This document shows positions 46,632-60,301 of a DNA stretch of 64,000 nt, piece after piece (position 1 is the stretch's first letter; each line of letters opens with the position of its first letter). Position numbers and translations under genes: made by a program. The notes below the pieces were generated by a model that saw only the letters and a list, made by a program, of their open reading frames with translations, made no database searches and was not told where the DNA came from. Source of the DNA: Hydractinia symbiolongicarpus. Taxonomy: Eukaryota; Cnidaria; Hydrozoa; Anthoathecata; Hydractiniidae. Where the stretch lies: the NCBI RefSeq assembly GCF_029227915.1, contig NC_079886.1:26576501-26640500 (forward strand), given 5' to 3'.

Positions 46632-48265
46632 CCTTTTATTCAGCGTCTCATCAAAAACGAAGTCATTTTTGAAAACTACAAGTCTCATGCGTTTTAGTGG
46701 TGAAAAAATAATTTAAAAAATCGTTCGGGAAACGAGTTTACTCCCAGTTTACTTTCTTTGTATACATTCGACTATACGGGTCAAGCCCGGGACTTACGGC
46801 AAATCGCGGGTTTTCGTTCGCTGGCGATTAAACTCCTTTTATTCAGCGTCTCATCAAAAATAAAATCATTTTTAAAAACTACAAGTCTCATGCGTTTTAG
46901 TGGTGAAGAAATAATTTAAAAAATCGTTCGGGTAATGAGTTTACTTCCTGGGTACTTTCTTTGTATACTTTTGACTATACGGGCCGAGTCCGGGATTTAC
47001 GGGAAATCGCGGGTTTTCGTTTGCCGGCGATTAAACTCCTTTTATTCAGCGTCTCATAAAAAATGAAATCATTTTTGAAAACTACAAGTCACATGCGTCT
47101 TAGTGGTGAAAAAATAATTTAAAAAATCGTTCGGCAAATGAGTTTACTCCCTGGGTATTTTCTTTGTATACTTTCGACTATACAGCCAAGCCCGGGATTT
47201 ACGGGAATTCGCGGGTTTTCGTTTGCCGGCGATTAAACTCCCTTTATTCAGGGTCTCATCAAAAACGAAATCATTTTTGAAAACTACAAGTCTCATACGT
47301 TTTAGTGGTGAAAAATAATTTAAAGAATCCTTCGGGAAATGAGTTTACTCCCTGGGTACTTTCTTTGTATACTTTTGACTATACGGGCCGAGTCCGGGAT
47401 TTACGGGAAATTGCGGGTTTTCGTTTGCCGGCGATTAAACTCCTTTTATTCTGCGTCTCATCAAAAATGAAATCGTTTTTAAAAACTACAAGTCTTATGC
47501 GTTTTAGTGGTAAAAAATTAATTTAAAAAATCGTTCGGGAAATGAGTTTACTCCCAGTTTACTTTCTTTGTATACATTCGACTATACGGGTCAAGCCCGG
47601 GATTTACGGCAAATCGCGGGTTTTCGTTCGCTGGCGATTAAACTCCTTTTATTCAGCGTCTCATCAAAAATGAAATCATTTTTAAAAACTACAAGTCTCA
47701 TGCGTTTTAGTGGTGAAGAAATAATTTAAAAAATCGTTCGGGTAATGAGTTTACTCCCTGGGTACTTTCTTTGTATACTTTTGACTATACGGGCCGAGTC
47801 TGGGATTTACGGGAAATCGCGGGTTTTCGTTTGCCGGCGATTAAACTCCTTTTATTCAGCGTCTCATCAAAAACGAAATCATTTTTGAAAACTACAAGTC
47901 CCATGCGTCTTAAAGGTGAAAGAATAATTTAAAAAATGGTTCGGGAAATGAGTTTACTCCCTGGGTACTTTCTTTGTATACATTCGACTATACGGACCAA
48001 GCCCGGGATTTACGGGAAATCGCGGGTTTTCGTTTGCCGGAGATTAAACTCCTTTTATTCAGCGTCTCATCAAAAATGAAATCGTTTTTAAAAACTACAA
48101 GTCTTATGCGTTTTAGTGGTAAAAAATTAATTTAAAAAATCGTTCGGGAAATGAGTTTACTCCCAGTTTACTTTCTTTGTATACATTCGACTATACCGGT
48201 CAAGCCCGGGATTTACGGCAAATCGCGGGTTTTCGTTCGCTGGCGATTAAACTCCTTTTATTCAG
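46632..48265. repeat. 1622-bp internal octamer duplication, copy 2
   Basis: Second copy, ending where caaaaatgaaatc replaces caaaaacgaagtc at about 48272. The second 4041-bp unit (49323-53370) has a single version of this segment, so the duplication arose in copy 1 only or was lost from copy 2. Confidence 0.9.
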
Positions 48266-49322
48266 CGTCTCATCAAAAATGAAATCATTTTTAAAAACTA
48301 CAAGTCTCATGCGTTTTAGTGGTGAAGAAATAATTTAAAAAATCGTTCGGGTAATGAGTTTACTCCCTGGGTACTTTCTTTGTATACTTTTGACTATACG
48401 GGCCGAGTCTGGGATTTACGGGAAATCGCGGGTTTTCGTTTGCCGGCGATTAAACTCCTTTTATTCAGCGTTTCATAAAAAATGAAATCACTTTTGAAAA
48501 CTACAAGTCCCATGCGTCTTAGTGGTAAAAAAATAATTTAAAAAATCGTTCGGGAAATGAGTTTAACCCCTGGGTACTTTCTTTGTATACATTCGACTAT
48601 ACGGACCAAGCCCGGGATTTACGGGAAATCGCGGGTTTTCGTTTGCCGGCGATTAAACTTCTTTTATTCATCGTCTCATCAAAAATAAAATCATTTTTGA
48701 AAAGTACAAGTCTCATGCGTTTTAGTGGTGAAAATATAATTTAAAGATTCGTTCGGGAAATGAGTTTACTCCCTGCGTACGTTCTTTGTATACTTTTGAC
48801 TATACGGGTCAAGCCCGGGATTTACGGCAAATCGCGGGTTTTCGTTCGCTGGCGATTAAACTCCTTTTATTCAGCGTCTCATTAAAAATAAAATCATTTT
48901 TAAAAACTACAAGTCTCATGCGTTTTAGTGGTGAAGAAATAATTTAAAAAATCGTTCGGGTAATGAGTTTACTCCCTGGGTACTTTCTTTGTATACTTTT
49001 GACTATACGGGCCGAGTCCGGGATTTACGGGAAATCGCGGGTTTTCGTTTGCCGGCGATTAAACTCCTTTTATTCAGCGTCTCATAAAAAATGAAATCAT
49101 TTTTGAAAACTACAAGTCACATGCGTCTTAGTGGTGAAAAAATAATTTAAAAAATCGTTCGGCAAATGAGTTTACTCCCTGGGTATTTTCTTTGTATACT
49201 TTCGACTATACGGCCAAGCCCGGGATTTACGGGAAATCGCGGGTTTTCGTTTGCCGGCGATTAAACTCCCTTTATTCAGGGTCTCATCAAAAACGAAATC
49301 ATTTTTGAAAACTACAAGTCTC

Positions 49323-52300
49323 ATGCGTTTTAGTGGTAAAAAATTAATTTAAAAAATCGTTCGGGAAATGAGTTTACTCACAGTTTACTTTCTTTGTATA
49401 TATTTGACTATACGGGTCAAGCCCGGGATTTACCGGAAATCGCGGGTTTTCGTTTGCCGGCGATTAAACTTCTTTTATTCAGCGTCTCATTAAAAATAAA
49501 ATCATTTTTGAAAAGTACAAGTCTCATGCGTTTTAGTGGTGAAAATATAATTTTAAAAATCGTTCGGGAAATGAGTTTACTTCCTGCGTACGTTCTTTGT
49601 ATACTTTTGACTATACGGGCCGGGGCCGGGATTTACGGGAAATCGCGGGTTTTCGTTTGCCGGAGATTAAACTCCTTTTATTCAGCGTCTCATCAAAAAT
49701 GAAATCATTTTTGAAAACTAAAGGTCTCATGCGTTTTAGTGGTGAAAAAATAATTTTAAAAATCGTTCAAGAAATGAGTTTACTCCCTGGGTACTTTCTT
49801 TGTATACATTCGACTATACGGGCCGATTCCGGGATATACAGGAAATCGCGGGTTTTCGTTTGCCGGCGATTAAACTCCTTTTATTTAGCGTATGATCAAA
49901 AATGAAATCATTTTTGAAAACTACAACTCTCCTGCGTTTTAGTGGTGAAGAAATAATTTAAAAAATCATTCGGGAAATGAGTTTACTCCCTGGGTATTTT
50001 CTTTGTATACATTCGACTATCCGGCCAAGCCCGGGATTTATGGCAAATCGCGGGTTTTCGTTTGCCGGCGATTAAACTCCTTTTATTCAGCAACTCATCA
50101 AAAATGAAATCATTTTTGAAAACTACAAGTCTCATGCGTTTTAGTGGTGAAGAAATAATTTAAAAAATCGTTCGGGAAATGAGTTTACTCCCTGGGTATT
50201 TTCTTTGTATACATTTGACTATACGGCCAAGCCCGGGATTTACGGGAAATCGCGGGTTTTCGTTTGCCGGCGATTAAACTCCTTTTATTCAGCGTCTCAT
50301 CAAAAACAAAATCATTTTTGAAAACTACAAGTCTCATGCGTTTTACTGGTTAAAAATAATTTAAAGAATCCTTCGGGAAATGAGTTTCTCCCTGGGTACT
50401 TTCTTTGTATACTTTTGACTATACGGGCCGAGTCCGGGATTTACGGGAAATTGCGGGTTTTCGTTTGCCGTCGATTAAACTCATTTTATTCTGCGTCTCA
50501 TCAAAAATGAAATCGTTTTTGAAAACTACAAGTCTTATGCGTTTTAGTGGTAAAAAATTCGTTCGGGAAATGAGTTTACTCCCAGTTTACTTTCTTTGTA
50601 TACATTTGACTAAACGGGTCAGGCCCGGAATTTACGGCAAATTGCGTGTTTTCGTTTGCCGGTGATTAAACTCCTTTTATTCAGCGTCTCATCAAAAACG
50701 AAGTCATTTTTGAAAACTACAAGTCTCATGCGTTTTAGTGGTGAAAAAATAATTTAAAAAATCGTTCGGGAAACGAGTTTACTCCCAGTTTACTTTCTTT
50801 GTATACATTCGACTATACGGGTCAAGCCCGGGACTTACGGCAAATCGCGGGTTTTCGTTCGCTGGCGATTAAACTCCTTTTATTCAGCGTCTCATCAAAA
50901 ATAAAATCATTTTTAAAAACTACAAGTCTCATGCGTTTTAGTGGTGAAGAAATAATTTAAAAAATCGTTCGGGTAATGAGTTTACTTCCTGGGTACTTTC
51001 TTTGTATACTTTTGACTATACGGGCCGAGTCCGGGATTTACGGGAAATCGCGGGTTTTCGTTTGCCGGCGATTAAACTCCTTTTATTCAGCGTCTCATAA
51101 AAAATGAAATCATTTTTGAAAACTACAAGTCACATGCGTCTTAGTGGTGAAAAAATAATTTAAAAAATCGTTCGGCAAATGAGTTTACTCCCTGGGTATT
51201 TTCTTTGTATACTTTCGACTATACAGCCAAGCCCGGGATTTACGGGAATTCGCGGGTTTTCGTTTGCCGGCGATTAAACTCCCTTTATTCAGGGTCTCAT
51301 CAAAAACGAAATCATTTTTGAAAACTACAAGTCTCATACGTTTTAGTGGTGAAAAATAATTTAAAGAATCCTTCGGGAAATGAGTTTACTCCCTGGGTAC
51401 TTTCTTTGTATACTTTTGACTATACGGGCCGAGTCCGGGATTTACGGGAAATTGCGGGTTTTCGTTTGCCGGCGATTAAACTCCTTTTATTCTGCGTCTC
51501 ATCAAAAATGAAATCGTTTTTAAAAACTACAAGTCTTATGCGTTTTAGTGGTAAAAAATTAATTTAAAAAATCGTTCGGGAAATGAGTTTACTCCCAGTT
51601 TACTTTCTTTGTATACATTCGACTATACGGGTCAAGCCCGGGATTTACGGCAAATCGCGGGTTTTCGTTCGCTGGCGATTAAACTCCTTTTATTCAGCGT
51701 CTCATCAAAAATGAAATCATTTTTAAAAACTACAAGTCTCATGCGTTTTAGTGGTGAAGAAATAATTTAAAAAATCGTTCGGGTAATGAGTTTACTCCCT
51801 GGGTACTTTCTTTGTATACTTTTGACTATACGGGCCGAGTCTGGGATTTACGGGAAATCGCGGGTTTTCGTTTGCCGGCGATTAAACTCCTTTTATTCAG
51901 CGTCTCATCAAAAACGAAATCATTTTTGAAAACTACAAGTCCCATGCGTCTTAAAGGTGAAAGAATAATTTAAAAAATGGTTCGGGAAATGAGTTTACTC
52001 CCTGGGTACTTTCTTTGTATACATTCGACTATACGGACCAAGCCCGGGATTTACGGGAAATCGCGGGTTTTCGTTTGCCGGAGATTAAACTCCTTTTATT
52101 CAGCGTCTCATCAAAAATGAAATCGTTTTTAAAAACTACAAGTCTTATGCGTTTTAGTGGTAAAAAATTAATTTAAAAAATCGTTCGGGAAATGAGTTTA
52201 CTCCCAGTTTACTTTCTTTGTATACATTCGACTATACCGGTCAAGCCCGGGATTTACGGCAAATCGCGGGTTTTCGTTCGCTGGCGATTAAACTCCTTTT

Positions 52301-53370
52301 ATTCAGCGTCTCATCAAAAATGAAATCATTTTTAAAAACTACAAGTCTCATGCGTTTTAGTGGTGAAGAAATAATTTAAAAAATCGTTCGGGTAATGAGT
52401 TTACTCCCTGGGTACTTTCTTTGTATACTTTTGACTATACGGGCCGAGTCTGGGATTTACGGGAAATCGCGGGTTTTCGTTTGCCGGCGATTAAACTCCT
52501 TTTATTCAGCGTTTCATAAAAAATGAAATCACTTTTGAAAACTACAAGTCCCATGCGTCTTAGTGGTAAAAAAATAATTTAAAAAATCGTTCGGGAAATG
52601 AGTTTAACCCCTGGGTACTTTCTTTGTATACATTCGACTATACGGACCAAGCCCGGGATTTACGGGAAATCGCGGGTTTTCGTTTGCCGGCGATTAAACT
52701 TCTTTTATTCATCGTCTCATCAAAAATAAAATCATTTTTGAAAAGTACAAGTCTCATGCGTTTTAGTGGTGAAAATATAATTTAAAGATTCGTTCGGGAA
52801 ATGAGTTTACTCCCTGCGTACGTTCTTTGTATACTTTTGACTATACGGGTCAAGCCCGGGATTTACGGCAAATCGCGGGTTTTCGTTCGCTGGCGATTAA
52901 ACTCCTTTTATTCAGCGTCTCATTAAAAATAAAATCATTTTTAAAAACTACAAGTCTCATGCGTTTTAGTGGTGAAGAAATAATTTAAAAAATCGTTCGG
53001 GTAATGAGTTTACTCCCTGGGTACTTTCTTTGTATACTTTTGACTATACGGGCCGAGTCCGGGATTTACGGGAAATCGCGGGTTTTCGTTTGCCGGCGAT
53101 TAAACTCCTTTTATTCAGCGTCTCATAAAAAATGAAATCATTTTTGAAAACTACAAGTCACATGCGTCTTAGTGGTGAAAAAATAATTTAAAAAATCGTT
53201 CGGCAAATGAGTTTACTCCCTGGGTATTTTCTTTGTATACTTTCGACTATACGGCCAAGCCCGGGATTTACGGGAAATCGCGGGTTTTCGTTTGCCGGCG
53301 ATTAAACTCCCTTTATTCAGGGTCTCATCAAAAACGAAATCATTTTTGAAAACTACAAGTCTCATGCGTT
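49323..53370. repeat. 4041-bp 20-mer HOR, copy 2
   Basis: Unenlarged copy. The tatatatttgac monomer lies at about 49398, cttaaaggtgaaag at about 51950, atcacttttg at about 52529 and cattcatcgtctc at about 52708. The sequence leaves the unit at about 53370, going into a gaaaaataattcaaagaatcc monomer rather than taaaaaattaattt. Confidence 0.92.
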
Positions 53371-53589
53371 TTAGTGGTGAAAAATAATTCAAAGAATCCT
53401 TCGGGAAATGAGTTTACTCCCTGGGTACTTTCTTTGTATACTTTTGACTATACGGGCCGAGTCCGGGATTTACGGGAAATTGCGGGTTTTCGTTTGCCGG
53501 CGATTAAACTCCTTTTATTCTGCGTCTCATCAAAAATGAAATCGTTTTTGAAAACTACAAGTCTTATGCGTTTTAGTGGTAAAAAATTA
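53371..53589. repeat. Linking satellite monomer
   Basis: One monomer of the agaatccttcgg type with a private T-to-C change (ataattcaaag, about 53389), followed by a taaaaaattaattt segment. No other content is seen. Confidence 0.8.
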
Positions 53590-55085
53590 ATTTAAAAAAT
53601 CGTTCGGCAAATGAGTTTACTTCCTGGGTATTTTCTTTGTATACTTTCGACTATACGGCCAAGCCCGGGATTTACGGGAAATCGCGGGTTTTCGTTTGCC
53701 GGCGATTAAACTCCCTTTATTCAGGGTCTCATCAAAAACGAAATCATTTTTGAAAACTACAAGTCTCATGCGTTTTAGTGGTGAAAAATAATTTAAAGAA
53801 TCCTTCGGGAAATGAGTTTACTCCCTGGGTACTTTTTTTGTATACTTTTGACTATACGGGCCGAGTCCGGGATTTACGGGAAATTGCGGGTTTTCGTTTG
53901 CCGGCGATTGAACTCCTTTTATTCTGCGTCTCATCAAAAATGAAATCGTTTTTGAAAACTACAAGTCTTATGCGTTTTAGTGGTAAAAAATTAATTTAAA
54001 AAATCGTTCGGGAAATGAGTTTACTCCCAGTTTACTTTCTTTGTATACATTCGACTATACGGGTCAAGCCCCGGATTTATGGCAAATCGCGGGTTTTCGT
54101 TCGCTGGCGATTAAACTCCTTTTATTCAGCGTCTCATCAAAAATGAAATCATTTTTAAAAACTACAAGTCTCCTGCGTTTTAGTGGTGAAGAAATAATTT
54201 AAAAAATCGTTCGGGTAATGAGTTTACTCCCTGGGTACTTTCTTTGTATACTTTTGAGTATACGGGCCGAGTCCGGGATTTACGGGAAATCGCGGGTTTT
54301 CGTTTGCCGGCGATTAAACTCCTTTTATTCAGCGTCTCATAAAAAATGAAATCATTTTTGAAAACTACAAGTCACATGCGTCTTAGTGGTGAAAAAATAA
54401 TTTAAAAAATCGTTCGGCAAATGAGTTTACTTCCTGGGTATTTTCTTTGTATACTTTCGACTATACGGCCAAGCCCGGGATTTACGGGAAATCGCGGGTT
54501 TTCGTTTGCCGGCGATTAAACTCCCTTTATTCAGGGTCTCATCAAAAACGAAATCATTTTTGAAAACTACAAGTCTCATGCGTTTTAGTGGTGAAAAATA
54601 ATTTAAAGAATCCTTCGGGAAATGAGTTTACTCCCTGGGTACTTTTTTTGTATACTTTTGACTATACGGGCCGAGTCCGGGATTTACGGGAAATTGCGGG
54701 TTTTCGTTTGCCGGCGATTGAACTCCTTTTATTCTGCGTCTCATCAAAAATGAAATCGTTTTTGAAAACTACAAGTCTTATGCGTTTTAGTGGTAAAAAA
54801 TTAATTTAAAAAATCGTTCGGGAAATGAGTTTACTCCCAGTTTACTTTCTTTGTATACATTCGACTATACGGGTCAAGCCCGGGATTTATGGCAAATCGC
54901 GGGTTTTCGTTCGCTGGCGATTAAACTCCTTTTATTCAGCGTCTCATCAAAAATGAAATCATTTTTAAAAACTACAAGTCTCCTGCGTTTTAGTGGTGAA
55001 GAAATAATTTAAAAAATCGTTCGGGTAATGAGTTTACTCCCTGGGTACTTTCTTTGTATACTTTTGACTATACGGGCCGAGTCTG
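53590..55085. repeat. 810-bp tetrameric HOR, about 1.85 copies
   Basis: The mark cgttcggcaaatgag followed by ttcctggg is at 53601 and 54411. The variants tactttttttg and gcgattgaactcc also repeat at 810 bp. Copy 1 has gccccggatttat where copy 2 has gcccgggatttat. Similarity ends at about 55085. Confidence 0.88.
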
Positions 55086-56030
55086 AGATTTACGGGAAAT
55101 CGCGGGTTTTTGTTTGCCGGCGATTAAACTCCTTTTATTCAGCGTCTCATAAAAAATGAAATCATTTTTGAAAACTACAAGTCCCATGCGTCTTAGTTGT
55201 GAAAAAATAATTTAAAAAATCGTTCGGGAAATGAGTTTACTCCCTGGGTACTTTCTATACGGACCAAGCCCGGGATTTACGGGAAATCGCGGGTTTTCGT
55301 TTGCCGGCGATTAAACTTCTTTTATTCATCGTCTCATCAAAAATAAAATCATTTTTGAAAAGTACAAGTCTCATGCGTTTTAGTGGTGAAAATATAATTT
55401 AAAGATTCGTTCGGGAAATGAGTTTACTCCCTGCGTACGTTCTTTGTATACTTTTGACTATACGGGCCGGGTCCAGGATTTACGGGAAATCGCGGGTTTT
55501 CGTTTGCCGGAGATTAACCTCCTTTTATTCAGCCTCTCATCAAAAATGAAATCATTTGTGAAAACTACAAGTCTCATGCGTTTTAGTGGTGAAAAAATAA
55601 TTTAAAAAATCGTTCAAGGAATGAGTTTACTCCCTGGGTACTTTCTTTGTATACATTCGACTATACGGGCCGATTCCGGGATATACAGGAAATCGCGGGT
55701 TTTCGTTTGCCGGCGATTAAACTCCTTTTATTTAGCGTATCATCAAAAATGAAATCATTTTTAAAAACTACAACTCTCCTGCGTTTTAGTGGTGAAGAAA
55801 TAATTTAAAAAATCATTCGGGAAATGAGTTTACTCCCTGGGTATTTTCTTTGTATACATTCGACTATCCGGCCAAGCCCGGGATTTACGGCAAATCGCGG
55901 GTTTTCGTTTGCCGGCGATTAAACTCCTTTTATTCAGCAACTCATCAAAAATGAAATCATTTTTGAAAACTACAAGTCTCATGCGTTTTAGTGGTGAAGA
56001 AATAATTTAAAAAATCGTTCGGGAAATGAG
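54425..56030. repeat. 1605-bp octameric HOR, copy 1
   Basis: Marks repeat 1605 bp apart: the tactttttttg monomer, gtctgagattt, tcttagttgtg and the ctttctatacgg deletion (55251 and 56856). The length is the octamer length of 1621 less the 16-bp deletion. Single differences such as caggattt against cgggattt (about 55475 and 57080) are visible. Confidence 0.88.
55251..55263. repeat. Junction of a 16-bp-deleted monomer (first of 3)
   Basis: tactttc passes directly into tatacggacc, losing the tttgtatacattcgac segment (16 bp). The same junction is at 56856 and 60478. The CENP-B-like word of this monomer is destroyed by the deletion. Confidence 0.92.
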
Positions 56031-57640
56031 TTTACTCCCTGGGTATTTTCTTTGTATACTTTCGACTATACGGCCAAGCCCGGGATTTACGGGAAATCGC
56101 GGGTTTTCGTTTTCCGGCGATTAAACTCCCTTTATTCAGGGTCTCATCAAAAACGAAATCATTTTTGAAAACTACAAGTCTCATGCGTTTTAGTGGTGAA
56201 AAATAATTTAAAGAATCCTTCGGGAAATGAGTTTACTCCCTGGGTACTTTTTTTGTATACTTTTGACTATACGGGCCGAGTCCGGGATTTACGGGAAATT
56301 GCGGGTTTTCGTTTGCCGGCGATTAAACTCCTTTTATTCTGCGTCTCATCAAAAATGAAATCGTTTTTGAAAACTACAAGTCTTATGCGTTTTAGTGGTA
56401 AAAAATTAATTTAAAAAATCGTTCGGGAAATGAGTTTACTCCCAGTTTACTTTCTTTGTATACATTCGACTATACGGGTCAAGCCCGGGATTTACGGCAA
56501 ATCGCGGGTTTTCGTTCGCTGGCGATTAAACTCCTTTTATTCAGCGTCTCATCAAAAATGAAATCATTTTTAAAAACTACAAGTCTCCTGCGTTTTAGTG
56601 GTGAAGAAATAATTTAAAAAATCGTTCGGGTAATGAGTTTACTCCCTGGGTACTTTCTTTGTATACTTTTGACTATACGGGCCGAGTCTGAGATTTACGG
56701 GAAATCGCGGGTTTTTGTTTGCCGGCGATTAAACTCCTTTTATTCAGCGTCTCATAAAAAATAAAATCATTTTTGAAAACTACAAGTCCCATGCGTCTTA
56801 GTTGTGAAAAAATAATTTAAAAAATCGTTCGGGAAATGAGTTTACTCCCTGGGTACTTTCTATACGGACCAAGCCCGGGATTTACGGGAAATCGCGGGTT
56901 TTCGTTTGCCGGCGATTAAACTTCTTTTATTCATCGTCTCATCAAAAATAAAATCATTTTTGAAAAGTACAAGTCTCATGCGTTTTAGTGGTGAAAATAT
57001 AATTTAAAGATTCGTTCGGGAAATGAGTTTACTCCCTGCGTACGTTCTTTGTATACTTTTGACTATACGGGCCGGGTCCGGGATTTACGGGAAATCGCGG
57101 GTTTTCGTTTGCCGGAGATTAACCTCCTTTTATTCAGCCTCTCATCAAAAATGAAATCATTTGTGAAAACTACAAGTCTCATGCGTTTTAGTTGTGAAAA
57201 AATAATTTAAAAAATCGTTCAAGAAATGAGTTTACTCCCTGGGTACTTTCTTTGTATACATTCGACTATACGGGCCGATTCCGGGATATACAGGAAATCG
57301 CGGGTTTTCGTTTGCCGGCGATTAAACTCCTTTTATTTAGCGTATCATCAAAAATGAAATCATTTTTGAAAACTACAACTCTCCTGCGTTTTAGTGGTGA
57401 AGAAATAATTTTAAAAATCATTCGGGAAATGAGTTTACTCCCTGGGTATTTTCTTTGTATACATTCGACTATCCGGCCAAGCCCGGGATTTACGGCAAAT
57501 CGCGGGTTTGCGTTTGCCGGCGATTAAACTCCTTTTATTCAGCAACTCATCAAAAATGAAATCATTTTTGAAAACTACAAGTCTCATGCGTTTTAGTGGT
57601 GAAGAAATAATTTAAAAAATCGTTCGGGAAATGAGTTTAC
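56031..57640. repeat. 1605-bp octameric HOR, copy 2
   Basis: Second copy. It diverges at about 57645 where ccctggacattttc replaces ccctgggtattttc. Its right half is also the start of the 3622-bp unit, so the 1605-bp duplication came before or independently of the 3622-bp one. Confidence 0.87.
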
Positions 57641-60301
57641 TCCCTGGACATTTTCTTTGTATACATTCGACTATACGGCCAAGCCCGGGATTTACGGGAA
57701 ATCGCGGGTTTTTGTTTGCCGGCGCATAAACTCCTTTTATTCAGCGTCTCATCAAAAACGAAATCATTTTTGAAAACTACAAGTCTCATGCGTTTTAGTG
57801 GTGAAAAATAATTTAAAGAATCCTTCGGGAAATGAGTTTACTCCCTGGGTACTTTCTTTGTATACTTTTGACTATACGGGCCGAGTCCGGGATTTACGGG
57901 AAATTGCGGGTTTTCGTTTGCCGGCGATTAAACTCCTTTTATTCTGCGTCTCATCAAAAATGAAATCGTTTATGAAAACTACAAGTCTTATGCGTTTTAG
58001 TGGTAAAAAATTCGTTCGGGATATTGAGTTTACTCCCAGTTTACTTTCTTTGTATACATTTGACTATACGGGTCAGGCCCGGGATTTACGGCAAATTGCG
58101 GGTTTTCGTTTGCCGGCGATTAAACTCCTTTTATTCAGCGTCTCATCAAAAACGAAATCATTTTTGAAAACTACAAGTCTCATGCGTTTTAGTGGTGAAA
58201 AAATAATTTAAAAAATCGTTCGGGAAATGAGTTTACTCCCTGGGTACTTTCTTTGTAAACTTTTGACTATACGGGCCGAGTCCGGGATTTACAGGAATTC
58301 GCGGGTTTTCGTTTGCCGGCGATTAAACTCCTTTTATTCAGCGTCTCATAAAAAATGAAATCATTTTTGAAAACTACAAGTCACATGCGTCTTAGTGGTG
58401 AAAAAATAATTTAAAAAATCGTTCGGCAAATGAGTTTACTCCCTGGGTATTTTCTTTGTATACATTCGACTATACGGCCAAGCCCAGGATTTACGGGAAA
58501 TCGCGGGTTTTCGTTTGCCGGCGATTAAACTCCCTTTATTCAGGGTCTCATCAAAAACGAAATCATTTTTGAAAACTACAAGTCTCATGCGTTTTAGTGG
58601 TGAAAAATAGTTTAAAGAATCCTTCGGGAAATGAGTTTACTCCCTGGGTACTTTCTTTGTATACTTTTGACTATACGGGCCGAGTCCGGGATTTACGGGA
58701 AATTGCGGGTTTTTGTTTGCCGGCGATTAAACTCCTTTTATTCTGCGTCTCATCAAAAATGAAATCGTTTTTAAAAACTACAAGTCTTATGCGTTTTAGT
58801 GGTAAAAAATTAATTTAAAAAAACGTTCGGGAAATGAGTTTACTCCCAGTTTACTTTCTTTGTATACTTTTGACTATACGAGCCGGGTCCGGGATTTACG
58901 GGAAATCGCGGGTTTTCGTTTGCCGGCGATTAAACTCCTTTTATTTAGCGTCTCATCAAAAATGAAATCATTTTTGAAAACTACAAGTCTCATGCGTTTT
59001 AGTGGTGAAAAAATAATTTAAAGAATCGTTCGGGAAATGAGTTTACTCCCTGGGTACTTTCTTTGTATACATTCGACTATACGGGGCGATTCCGGGATAT
59101 ACAGGAAATCGCGGGTTTTCGTTTGCCGGCGATTAAACTCCTTTTATTTAGCGTCTCAACAAAAATGAAATCATTTTTGAAAACTACAAGTCTCATGCGT
59201 TTTAGTGGTGAAAAAATAATTTAAAGAATCGTTCGGGAAATGAAATTACTCCCTGTGTACTTCCTTTGTATACTTTTGACTATATGGACCGAGTCCGCGA
59301 TTTACGGGAAATTGCGGGTTTTCGTTTGCCGGCGATTAAACTCCTTTTATTCTGCGTCTCATCAAAAATGAAATCGTTTTTGAAAATTACAAGTCTTATG
59401 CGTTTTAGTGGTAAAAAATTAATTTAAAAAATCGTTCGGGAAATGATTTTACTCCCAGTTTACTTTCTTTGTATACATTTGACTATACCGGTCAAGCCCG
59501 GGATTTACGAGAAATTGCAGGTTTTCGTTTGCCGGCGATTAAACTCCTTTTATTCAGCGTCTCATCAAAAATGAAATCATTTTTGAAAACTACAAGTCTC
59601 ATGCGTTTTAGTGTTGAAGAAATATTTCAAAAAATCGTTCGGGAAATGAGTTTACTCCCTGGGTATTTTCTTTGTATACATTTGACTATACGGGTCAAGC
59701 CCGGGATTTACGGCAAATCGCGGGTTTTCGTTTGCCGGCGATTAAACTCCTTTTATTCAGCGTCTCATCAAAAATGAAATCATTTTTTAAAACTACAAGT
59801 CTCATGCGTTTCAGTCGTGAAAAAATAATTTAAAGAATCGTTCGGGAAATGAGTTTACTCCCTGGGTACTTTCTTTGTATACTTTTGACTATACGGGCCC
59901 AGTCCGGGATTTACGGGAAATTGCGGGTTTTCGTTTGCCGGCGATTAAACTCCTTTTATTCAGCGTCTCATCAAAAATGAAATCGTTTTTGAAAACTACA
60001 AGTCTTATGCGTTTTAGTGGTAATAAATTAATTTAAAAAATCGTTCGGGAAATGAGTTTACTCCCAGTTTACTTTCTTTGTATACATTCCACTATACGGG
60101 TCAAGCCCGGGATTTACGGCAAATCGCGGGTTTTCGTTTGCCGGCGATTAAACGCCTTTTATACAGCGTCTCATCAAAAATGAAATCATTTTTGAAAACT
60201 ACAAGTCTCATGCGTTTTAGTGGTGAAAAAATAATTTAAAGAATCGTTTGGGAAATGAGTTTACTCCCTGGGTACTTTCTTTGTATACTTTTCACTGTAC
60301 G
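56680..60301. repeat. 3622-bp ~18-mer HOR, copy 1
   Basis: Marks gtctgagattt (56686/60308), ctttctatacgg (56856/60478), ggacattttc, the gtttatgaaaac and ttcgggatattgag monomers (about 57970-58025), a diverged monomer with gaaattactccctgtgtac (about 59240) and cattccactatac (about 60085) all repeat at 3622 bp. The right part (58.8-60.3 kb) holds monomers with private changes not seen elsewhere in the window. Confidence 0.93.

Larger units (their letters stand above)
43661..49322. repeat. 4041-bp 20-mer HOR, copy 1, enlarged to about 5662 bp
   Basis: Marks at the left (the tatatatttgac monomer at about 43735, a gtttctccctggg deletion near 44720, ctaaacggg near 44947) recur 5663 bp downstream. 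Marks right of about 48270 (atcacttttg, gtttaacccctggg, cattcatcgtctc) recur only 4041 bp downstream. The difference, 1622 bp, is exactly the internal duplication at 45010-48265. Confidence 0.92.

Noticed and set aside
57798-58211. 137-codon open frame (also at 61420-61833), and 118-122-codon frames at 32970, 33767 and 38616
   Set aside because: They are satellite monomers joined by a 12-bp deletion that removes a stop. The protein is the same repeat translated in successive frames and resembles no known domain to me.
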